This document shows, piece after piece, positions 13,144 to 19,692 of a DNA stretch of 19,692 nucleotides. The stretch is from an uncultured Oscillospiraceae bacterium (GTDB taxonomy: Bacteria > Bacillota > Clostridia > Oscillospirales > Oscillospiraceae). The position numbers and the translations under genes were made by a program. A model generated the notes under the pieces. That model saw only the letters and a program-made list of their open reading frames with translations, did no database searches and was not told the origin of the DNA. The stretch is taken from assembly GCA_910588135.1 (NCBI GenBank), contig CAJUOT010000052.1, forward strand, positions 1 to 19,692, given 5' to 3'. How positions within the stretch are numbered: position 1 is the stretch's first letter; each line of letters begins with the position of its first letter.

Positions 13144-16100
13144 ATGCAGATGACACACAAGCTGAAAATGAGCAACGCACGGTTTCGGGCCGTCATGATC
13201 CCGATCCTGTGCCTGCTGGTCGCCGCTGCCATCGTGGCAACCAGCCTGGCGAACACGTGGCGCGGAACTCTGGACGTCTATCTGGGCAAGGGCGACGCCC
13301 ATATTTCGAATGTTACTGACACCTCCAACCTGAACCTGGACTACTATGACGTCCAGTACGCCAGCGACGCGGAGTCGCTGGCCGCCTCCATTCAGGGGGC
13401 CCTCCAGGTGGCGGAGGAGGGCCAGGTTCTGCTGAAGAACAACGGCGCCCTGCCGCTGTCCGCCGGCGGAGTGAAGCTCACCCCCTTCGGCTACCGTTAT
13501 GTGGAACCCATTTACGGCGGCACCGGTTCGGGCAATGTGGACGTGAGCAAGGAATACGTCTACACCCCTGAGAAGGCGCTCAAAGAGGTTTTTGGCACGG
13601 AGAATATCAACACTACGGTGGAAGACCTGATGAAGTCCAGCAACGTCTCCAAGATCAGCGAGACCGGTATCACGGTGGATGACCCCAACGCCGAGGCCGG
13701 CATGGGCGGCTTCGGCAACCCCAACAAATACTTTATCATGGAGTATGACCCCGCCATCTATGACTCCGATGCGGTGCGGGCTTCCTGCGCGGGGACTGTG
13801 GGCCTGGTGTTCATCGGCCGTTTCGGCGGCGAGTCGGATGACCTGCGGGCATATGAGTACGCCGACGGCACCCCGCACCAGCTGGCTTTGTCCACTTATG
13901 AGAAAGAGATGCTCGCATTCGCCAAGGCCAACTGCGAGCAGGTCGTGGTGGTCATCAACTCCTCCAACCAGATGGAGCTGGGCTGCCTGGAGGCGGACGA
14001 CGGCGTGGACGCCATCCTCTGGGTGGGCGGCCCCGGCGGCCTGGGCTTCAAGGCCATGGCGGAGATTCTGTCCGGGGACGTAAACCCCAGCGGCCGGACA
14101 GTGGATACCTACTATGCCAACTTCTTCCTGGACCCCGCGGTGCAGAACTGGGGCCAGTACCAGTATGCCAACTCTGACCAGGTGAGCATCTTCGGCCAGC
14201 GGGATGACAACGGCTACAACCCTAATTATCTGGAGTACGAGGAAGGCATCTACATGGGCTACCGGTTCTATGAGACGGCCTGGTATATGCTGGAGCAGGC
14301 ACAGCCCGGCGCGGGGGACAGCTGGTACGGCAATTGGCGCACCGCCCAGGACAACCGGGGCACCGGCGTGGTCTACCCCTTCGGCTATGGCCTTTCCTAC
14401 ACCACATTCACCCAGGAGATCGCCGGCGTGACGGAGGAAGAAGGGGTCATCCAGGTGAAGGTCAAGGTGACCAACACCGGCTCGGCGGCCGGAAAGGACA
14501 CTGCCCAGATCTATGTGACCTCCCCCTATACTGATTATGACCGGGAGAACGGCATTGAAAAGGCCTATGTCACCCTGGCCGGCTTTGCCAAGACCGGAAT
14601 GCTGGAGCCCGGCGCCTCTGAGACCGTCACCGTTACCTTCCAGCGGGACGACATGGCCTCCTACTCCTACAGGCACCAGAACGCCGACGGCACCAAGGGC
14701 TGTTATGTCCTGGAGGCCGGCGACTACATCCTCAGCTGCCGCAACGGCGCCCATACCCTCTACGCCGAGACCGGCTGCGAGTACGCCTATACCGTATCCT
14801 CCACAGTCTTCTTTGAAAACGGCACCATGCGCTCCTCCGACCTGGAGGCCCAGTCCGTGATGAACGCCGACGGCACCGTTACCGCCATCGCGGCCCGGAG
14901 CCAGTACGACAGCGAGGCCGGTTATGTATCCGTGAACAACAAGTTCGACAATATGAACGAGTATATGTCCGATCCCGCCGTCACCAACCTGACCCGGACT
15001 GATTGGGGCAGCAGCGTGGGCGAGGGCAGCTTCCCCACAAAGCCCAATGTGACCGGGACGTTGGAGGTGAACGAGGGCCCCGTTTCCGGCATCACCGTGC
15101 GCACCACAGACCGGGTCATGTCTGACGCCGTGATCGCCGAGGCTTCCGTTTCGACCGGCGGAGGCCGCTACGATTACGCAAACGACCCGGAACTGGGCAA
15201 CGTGGAGGGCAGCAAGATTTACGCCGCCTCCGAGCCCGTCCAGGGCGCGGACAACGGCCTGAAGGCCATTGACCTGCGGGGCGTGGACTACTACAATCCC
15301 ATGTGGGACGACCTGCTGGACCAGATCGACTTCACCGCCGACTATGAGCAGGTCAAGGCCATGCTCTTCAACCACAGCTACAACACCAGCGCCCTGGACA
15401 GCGCCGGCTTCCCCGAGGCCAAGAACATTGACGGCCCCGTTGGCCTCACCATGACCATGGGCGCCGGCAGCACCACCTCCGGCGCCGGCGCCTGTGCCTG
15501 GCCCTCCGAGGTGGTGGTGGCCGCCACCTACAACACCGAACTGGTGGAGCTCCAGGGCACCATGATCGGCGAGGAGGCCTTCCAGTTCAAGACCGGCGAG
15601 GGGGTCTATGTCAACGGCTGGTACTCCCCCGGCATTGATATGCACCGCTCCCCCTTCAACGGGCGGAACTTCGAGTACTATTCCGAGGACCCCACCCTGT
15701 CCGGCAAGATGGCGGCGGCCGTTATCACCGGGGCGGCCAACAAGGGCCTTGTGACCTACATGAAGCACTTCGTCCTCAACGACCAGGAGCTGATGCAGAA
15801 GTGTACTTATACCTGGTGCAACGAGCAGACCTTCCGTGAGATCTATCTGCGCCCCTATGAGATCGCTGTCAAAGAGGCCACCATGCAGCTCAACTATGTG
15901 GCGGACGGCGAAAACGCCACCAAGACCTCCCGGGCCGTCATGGGCATCATGACCTCTCACAACCATGTGGGCGCCACCTGGGCCGGTTCCCATTACAGCC
16001 TTCTGACCGAGGTGGTCCGGGGCGAGTGGGGCTTCCTGGGCTGTATCGTGACGGATAACGCCACGGGCTATGCCACCAGCTTCGACCGGATGGTCCGCTC

Positions 16101-16557
16101 GGGCAACGATATGTGGATGGGCGCAAACATGGGCAACGCCGGCGCCTACGACACCGAGTCGGCCACCAGCAAGGCCGCCATGCGCAGCGCCGTCCACAAC
16201 ATCCTCTACTCCTATGTGAACAGCAACCTGATGAACGGTCTGGCCCCCGGCTCCACGGTGTACTATGATATGTCTCCCTGGGAGGTCGCTCTGAACGCCG
16301 CCAACGTGGTTGTCGCCGTTCTGGTGGCGGCCGGCATCCTGTGGATCGTCCTCCGGAGCATGGCGGCCAAGAAGACCCCCGCCCGCTATATCGGCACGGA
16401 GGAGGGCAACGCTGTCCTGGCCGGTGATCCCCAGGCGCAGAAGCGCCAGCGGACTCAGCTGATCATCATCCTGGCTGTCGCGGCCATCGTTGCCATCGCC
16501 ATTGCGGCGGGAGCCGTCTCGGCCTGGAACTGGTATGAGGGCCTGATGCGCGGCTGA
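13144..16557 (+). CDS. Membrane-anchored GH3 glycosidase with permuted domain order
   Basis: A 1137-residue surface enzyme, probably a beta-glucosidase-like exo-hydrolase. Order: cytoplasmic start, membrane segment 15-36, GH3 C-terminal alpha/beta domain (about 80-400, VLLKNNGALPLS, GDVNPSGRTVD), fibronectin-like domain (about 415-540, FGYGLSYTTF, VKVTNTGSAAGKDTAQIY), a linker, then the GH3 TIM barrel (about 714-1035). Two more membrane segments follow (1048-1070, 1106-1128). Normal GH3 has the barrel first; this reversed order is known from some rumen bacterial beta-glucosidases. Barrel residues seen: Asp763 in NIDGPVG, GRNFEYYSEDP near 840, KHF at 874-876, and the presumed nucleophile Asp971 in IVTDN, where most relatives have SDW. 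The usual SYN motif reads TSHNHVG. The ATG at 13144 follows GGAAGG; ATG 13150 is an alternative. The barrel should face outward. Confidence 0.92.
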   Translation: MQMTHKLKMSNARFRAVMIPILCLLVAAAIVATSLANTWRGTLDVYLGKGDAHISNVTDTSNLNLDYYDVQYASDAESLAASIQGALQVAEEGQVLLKNNGALPLSAGGVKLTPFGYRYVEPIYGGTGSGNVDVSKEYVYTPEKALKEVFGTENINTTVEDLMKSSNVSKISETGITVDDPNAEAGMGGFGNPNKYFIMEYDPAIYDSDAVRASCAGTVGLVFIGRFGGESDDLRAYEYADGTPHQLALSTYEKEMLAFAKANCEQVVVVINSSNQMELGCLEADDGVDAILWVGGPGGLGFKAMAEILSGDVNPSGRTVDTYYANFFLDPAVQNWGQYQYANSDQVSIFGQRDDNGYNPNYLEYEEGIYMGYRFYETAWYMLEQAQPGAGDSWYGNWRTAQDNRGTGVVYPFGYGLSYTTFTQEIAGVTEEEGVIQVKVKVTNTGSAAGKDTAQIYVTSPYTDYDRENGIEKAYVTLAGFAKTGMLEPGASETVTVTFQRDDMASYSYRHQNADGTKGCYVLEAGDYILSCRNGAHTLYAETGCEYAYTVSSTVFFENGTMRSSDLEAQSVMNADGTVTAIAARSQYDSEAGYVSVNNKFDNMNEYMSDPAVTNLTRTDWGSSVGEGSFPTKPNVTGTLEVNEGPVSGITVRTTDRVMSDAVIAEASVSTGGGRYDYANDPELGNVEGSKIYAASEPVQGADNGLKAIDLRGVDYYNPMWDDLLDQIDFTADYEQVKAMLFNHSYNTSALDSAGFPEAKNIDGPVGLTMTMGAGSTTSGAGACAWPSEVVVAATYNTELVELQGTMIGEEAFQFKTGEGVYVNGWYSPGIDMHRSPFNGRNFEYYSEDPTLSGKMAAAVITGAANKGLVTYMKHFVLNDQELMQKCTYTWCNEQTFREIYLRPYEIAVKEATMQLNYVADGENATKTSRAVMGIMTSHNHVGATWAGSHYSLLTEVVRGEWGFLGCIVTDNATGYATSFDRMVRSGNDMWMGANMGNAGAYDTESATSKAAMRSAVHNILYSYVNSNLMNGLAPGSTVYYDMSPWEVALNAANVVVAVLVAAGILWIVLRSMAAKKTPARYIGTEEGNAVLAGDPQAQKRQRTQLIIILAVAAIVAIAIAAGAVSAWNWYEGLMRG

Positions 16558-16574
16558 AAACGCAAGCACACCGC

Positions 16575-16610
16575 AGACCCGGCCTTGCCCCTGCGGGAGG
16601 GGCCGGGTCT
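16575..16610 (+). terminator. Stem-loop between the two GH3 genes
   Basis: AGACCCGGCC (16575-16584) and GGCCGGGTCT (16601-16610) form a perfect 10-bp stem, with extra C/G pairing possible inside. ATGGATCG follows rather than a U-run, so it is more likely an mRNA-processing or stability element than a full terminator. Only 76 bases separate the genes. Confidence 0.5.
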
Positions 16611-16633
16611 ATGGATCGAAGGGAGTGTCCGCC

Positions 16634-19063
16634 GTGAAATACGCGGAACTGATTTCAAACATGACCCTGGAGGAAAAGTGCTCCCTCCTCTCCGGCGGCA
16701 CCCAGTTTGACACCAAGGCCATCCGGCGGCTGGGCGTTCCAGCCATGACCTTTGCCGACGGCCCCTCCGGAGTTCGGAAGCAGACCGGGGCGGCGGATCA
16801 CCTGGGCCTCAATCCCAGCCGCCCCGCCACCTGCTTTCCCTCCGCCTCCACCCTGGCAAACGCCTGGGACGAGGCGCTGGAGGAGGCGGTGGGCGCCGCC
16901 ATGGGCGAAGAGGCCAGGGCCCAGCGGGTCAACGTCCTGCTGGGTCCCGCCCTGAACCTGAAGCGCAGCCCCCTGTGCGGCCGGAACTTTGAGTATTTCT
17001 CCGAGGACCCCTACCTCTCCGGAAAGCTGGCCGCCGCCGCTATCCGGGGCATCCAGTCCCAAGGGATTGCGGCCTGCCCCAAGCATCTGGCGGTCAACTC
17101 CCAGGAGACCCTGCGGATGCACTCCGACAGCGTTTTGGACCGCCGGACCATGGAGGAGCTGTACCTGACGGCCTTTGAAATCGCGGTAACCGAGGGCAGG
17201 CCCAAAGCGGTCATGCCGTCCTATAACCGCATCAACGGGGTCTACGCCAGTGAAAACGGGGCGCTGCTCCAGGATACGCTCCGGGGCCGGTGGGGCTTCC
17301 AGGGCATTGCCGTCACCGACTGGGGCGGCTCCAATGACCGCGTCGCCGGCGTCCGGGCGGGCACCCATGTGGAGATGCCCTCCACCGGCGGGGACAGCGA
17401 CCGGGCAGCGGCCCGGGCGGTTCGGGCCGGGGAGCTGGACGAGGCCCTTCTGGACCGGCGCGTGGACGAATACCTGTCGGTGCTTTTCGGCGCCGCCATC
17501 CCGGAGAGCGCTCCAGCCGCGTTTGACCTGGAACGCCACCACGCCCTGGCCCGTCGGGCGGCGGGGGAAAGCATCGTGCTGCTGAAAAACGACGGCGGCC
17601 TGCTGCCCCTCCGCCAGGGCCAGAGGGTGGCGGTGATTGGCGGCTTTGCCGCCGAGCCCCGCTATCAGGGCGCCGGCTCCAGTGCCGTCAACCCCACCCG
17701 GCTGGACACCCCGCTGGACTGCCTGAAGGCCAGCGGGCTGGAGCTTGCGGGCTTTGCCCCCGGCTTCCGCCGCCACGGCGGGGCGGACGGCGCGCTGCTG
17801 CGGGCGGCGGTGGAGCTGGCCCGAAAAGCGGACGTGGTCCTTGTGTACCTGGGGTTGGACGAGCTGGCCGAGTCGGAGGGGCTTGACCGGCCCGATATGG
17901 CCCTGCGCCCCAACCAGACGGAGCTGTTGGAGGCGGTGTCGGCGGCGAACCCCAGGGTGGCGGTGGTGCTGGCCGGGGGCGCGCCTGTGGAGACGCCCTG
18001 GCTGGGCTGCTGCCAGGCCCTGATCTACGGCGGCCTGGGCGGACAGGCGGGGGCGGGAGCCATGGCGGACGCGCTGACTGGCAGAATCATCCCCTCTGGC
18101 AAGCTGGCGGAGAGCTGGCCCATATCTTACTCCGACGTGCCCTGCGCCGGACGGTATCCTGCCCCGGAGCGCACCGCCGAGTACCGGGAGGGCCCCTTTG
18201 TGGGCTATCGCTACTACGACAAGGCAGGCGTCCCCGTCCGGTTCCCCTTCGGATTTGGCCTGAGCTACACCACCTTCGCCTATTCCGGCTTGAGCGCCGC
18301 CCCCAAGGAAGTGAGCTTTACCATCACAAACACCGGCGGCTGTCCCGCCGCTGAGGTGGCCCAGCTCTATGTGGGCAGAGCCGCCAGCGAACTGTTTCGC
18401 CCCCTGCGGGAGCTGAAAGGCTTTGCCAAGGTCTTCCTTCAACCCGGTGAGAGCAGGCGGGTCACCATCCCGCTGGATGACAAGGCATTCCGCTTTTTCG
18501 ACGTATCCGCCGAGGCCTGGGCGGTGGAGGCGGGGGAGTACCAGCTCTTCGTGGGCCCATCCAGCGCCCAGCTGCCTTTGACCGCCACCGTCACGGTGGA
18601 GGGGGTCAGCGGAGCGGGGCGGTATGACAAAAAAGCCCTGGCCTGCTATTACGCCGGCCAGGTAAAGGATGTGCCCGACGCCGCCTTCGAGGCCCTGCTG
18701 GGCCGTCCCATCCCGGAAAGCCGCTGGGACCGGGAACAGCCCTTGGAGCTGAACGACACCTTTGCCCAGCTGCAGTATGCCAGGGGCTGGGCTGGGCGGC
18801 TGGTCTACCGGGTCACCCGGCGGCAGGTGGACAAGGGAATGGCTTCGGGCAGACCGGATCTGAACGCGCTGTTCCGCTACAATATGCCGGTGCGGGCCGT
18901 TGCCAAAATGACCGGCGGGGCGGTGACCATGGAAATGGCGGAGGCGCTGCTGGAACTGTTCAACGGACGGCTCTTTTCGGGAGTCCGGCATCTGATCTCC
19001 GCCCTGATCCACAAAGGGAGAGAGGCGAGGGGCACCGCCAAAGCCTTGGGTAAGGGGAAGTAG
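16634..19063 (+). CDS. Cytoplasmic GH3 glycosidase with C-terminal extension
   Basis: An 809-residue GH3 enzyme in normal order: barrel (about 1-300), alpha/beta domain (about 313-530), fibronectin-like domain (about 555-650), then an unusual 155-residue C-terminal extension. Seen: FADGPSGVR with Asp42, GRNFEYFSEDPYLSG (116-130), KHLAVNSQE with Lys150-His151, SYNRINGVYASE, presumed nucleophile Asp229 in AVTDWGGSND, SIVLLKNDGGLLPL near 313 and FGFGLSYTTF near 540. The extension starts RYDKKALACYYAG near 657, contains DAAFEALLGRPIPESRWD, and ends basic (KGREARGTAKALGKGK). There is no signal peptide, so it probably works on imported oligosaccharides or glycosides. The start was set at GTG 16634 because AAGGGAG lies 8 bases upstream; GTG 16625 overlaps that site. 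It is co-transcribed with the first GH3 gene unless the stem-loop between them terminates. Confidence 0.93.
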   Translation: MKYAELISNMTLEEKCSLLSGGTQFDTKAIRRLGVPAMTFADGPSGVRKQTGAADHLGLNPSRPATCFPSASTLANAWDEALEEAVGAAMGEEARAQRVNVLLGPALNLKRSPLCGRNFEYFSEDPYLSGKLAAAAIRGIQSQGIAACPKHLAVNSQETLRMHSDSVLDRRTMEELYLTAFEIAVTEGRPKAVMPSYNRINGVYASENGALLQDTLRGRWGFQGIAVTDWGGSNDRVAGVRAGTHVEMPSTGGDSDRAAARAVRAGELDEALLDRRVDEYLSVLFGAAIPESAPAAFDLERHHALARRAAGESIVLLKNDGGLLPLRQGQRVAVIGGFAAEPRYQGAGSSAVNPTRLDTPLDCLKASGLELAGFAPGFRRHGGADGALLRAAVELARKADVVLVYLGLDELAESEGLDRPDMALRPNQTELLEAVSAANPRVAVVLAGGAPVETPWLGCCQALIYGGLGGQAGAGAMADALTGRIIPSGKLAESWPISYSDVPCAGRYPAPERTAEYREGPFVGYRYYDKAGVPVRFPFGFGLSYTTFAYSGLSAAPKEVSFTITNTGGCPAAEVAQLYVGRAASELFRPLRELKGFAKVFLQPGESRRVTIPLDDKAFRFFDVSAEAWAVEAGEYQLFVGPSSAQLPLTATVTVEGVSGAGRYDKKALACYYAGQVKDVPDAAFEALLGRPIPESRWDREQPLELNDTFAQLQYARGWAGRLVYRVTRRQVDKGMASGRPDLNALFRYNMPVRAVAKMTGGAVTMEMAEALLELFNGRLFSGVRHLISALIHKGREARGTAKALGKGK

Positions 19064-19067
19064 CCTT

Positions 19068-19580
19068 ATGATGAAATTGAAGCAGTGGATTGAACGGCAT
19101 CCGAACCTGTGGGAGTTCATCCTCTTTAACCTCTTGTCCAACTGCGCCACCATTGTCAATTTTGCCGTCGTGTGGCTGTGTACGGGATTTGTTTTCAGCG
19201 GGCTCCAAAACCGGCCGTTTCAATGGTTCCTGTTTCGGTATACCGAGGAAAATCTGGGGCTGTGCGGATTTTTAAGCTTTTTGGCGGCGACCGCCGCGGC
19301 ACAGGCCGTCAATTTCTTTGTCCAGAAAGAGGTCGTGTTCAAGTCGGACGCCCGGTTTGCCCAGGCCATACCAAAATATATCGTTCTGGCATTGATTCTG
19401 GTCGTTATTTCCGCCGCCCTGCCCGCCTACAGCCAAAAAATACTGGCCGCCTGGGGTGTTTCACGGACAATGCTTCCAACGTTGGCCAACATCGTCAATA
19501 TTTTGGTCCAGGTGATTCTCAGCTATCCGGCGATGAAGTTCTGGATCATGCCTAAAAACGCAATATGCAGCGCCTCGTGA
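19068..19580 (+). CDS. GtrA-like integral membrane protein
   Basis: A 170-residue membrane protein of the GtrA/DPMS family, which is linked to moving polyprenyl-phosphate sugars across the membrane during surface glycosylation. Seen: EFILFNLLSNCATIVNFAVV (16-35) as the first membrane segment, a second at about 65-85 ending in the family hallmark QAVNFFVQKEVVFKS, and two more at about 103-120 and 137-157 (LANIVNILVQVILSYPAMKF). It starts 4 bases after the second GH3 stop codon, with AAGGGG inside that gene, so translation is coupled. No glycosyltransferase partner is seen in the window, though one could lie to the right. The loop at about 42-62 (SGLQNRPFQWFLFRYTEENL) is longer than I expect for the family. 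Confidence 0.85.
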   Translation: MMKLKQWIERHPNLWEFILFNLLSNCATIVNFAVVWLCTGFVFSGLQNRPFQWFLFRYTEENLGLCGFLSFLAATAAAQAVNFFVQKEVVFKSDARFAQAIPKYIVLALILVVISAALPAYSQKILAAWGVSRTMLPTLANIVNILVQVILSYPAMKFWIMPKNAICSAS

Positions 19581-19620
19581 TAAGAGCTGCTGGCATCGTT
19601 TCAGTTTTACCCAAAGCCAG

Positions 19621-19663
19621 ACAGCGCAAATGCCCCCTGCTTTTCAGGGGGCATTTGCGCTGT
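19621..19663 (+). terminator. Strong hairpin ending the GH3/GtrA operon
   Basis: ACAGCGCAAATGCCCCCTG (19621-19639) and its exact complement CAGGGGGCATTTGCGCTGT (19645-19663) form a 19-bp perfect stem with loop CTTTT. A U-run is missing (TCGAATG follows), but stem length and position after the last gene support a terminator. From 19664 to the window end only GC-rich sequence with no gene is seen. Confidence 0.75.
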
Positions 19664-19692
19664 TCGAATGCCGGAAGGCCGGACAGGCCGCG

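Noticed and set aside
13087..16569. A 1160-codon open frame on the minus strand opposite the first GH3 gene
   Set aside because: Its translation is His/Gly/Val-rich low-complexity sequence typical of the antisense of GC-rich genes, and the plus strand encodes clear GH3 motifs.
16655..19159. An 834-codon open frame on the minus strand opposite the second GH3 gene
   Set aside because: Same antisense composition; it also runs across the GH3/GtrA junction, which a real gene here would not.

Overview
The window looks like chromosomal DNA of a high-GC anaerobic Clostridia member, most like the gut Oscillospiraceae (Flavonifractor, Lawsonibacter and relatives). The evidence is GC-rich Firmicutes-type genes with strong GGAGG-type ribosome binding sites, a phenylalanine T-box leader, an nnr / LolA-like lipoprotein / alr / mazF cluster as in low-GC Gram-positives, a LytTR/GHKL two-component pair, and two GH3 glycosidases. 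This placement is inference; no 16S rRNA or other marker is present.

Layout. (1) 1-1476, minus strand: an extended -10 promoter, a Phe-specific T-box riboswitch, a ybjQ/UPF0145 gene and pheS, which runs off the left edge. (2) 1464-1650: a tandem repeat of about 80 bp lying between divergent promoters; its last partial copy holds the -35 of the next operon. (3) 1685-5575, plus strand: nnr, a YdcC/LolA-like lipoprotein, alr and mazF. The mazE antitoxin usually found between alr and mazF is not visible; that gap holds two strong inverted repeats. (4) 5576-6760: a hairpin-rich gap, a small secreted protein of unknown function, a candidate structured non-coding RNA (about 6331-6506), a promoter that runs almost directly into a terminator-like hairpin, and the gltX promoter. 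(5) 6765-8641: gltX and a convergent GRAM/PH-like gene. (6) 8642-10184: a small XRE regulator divergent from the GRAM gene across a palindrome-rich gap, then a membrane protein with an XRE DNA-binding head. (7) 10185-10850: a gene-poor stretch with a long imperfect inverted repeat. (8) 10851-19663: the most coherent accessory block, made of a LytTR response regulator, a GHKL sensor kinase, a membrane-anchored GH3 enzyme with reversed domain order, a cytoplasmic GH3 enzyme of normal order, and a GtrA-like membrane protein.

The main candidate system is block 8. Directly upstream of the first GH3 gene are two 11-bp direct repeats, two helical turns apart, just before an extended -10 promoter. 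That is the arrangement expected for a LytTR operator, so the adjacent regulator pair probably controls surface and intracellular glycan hydrolysis. No agrB/agrD-type peptide genes are visible, so the signal is unknown. GtrA proteins are linked to polyprenyl-linked sugar translocation, so either a glycan-scavenging or a cell-surface glycan-remodelling role is possible; the substrate cannot be read from the sequence.
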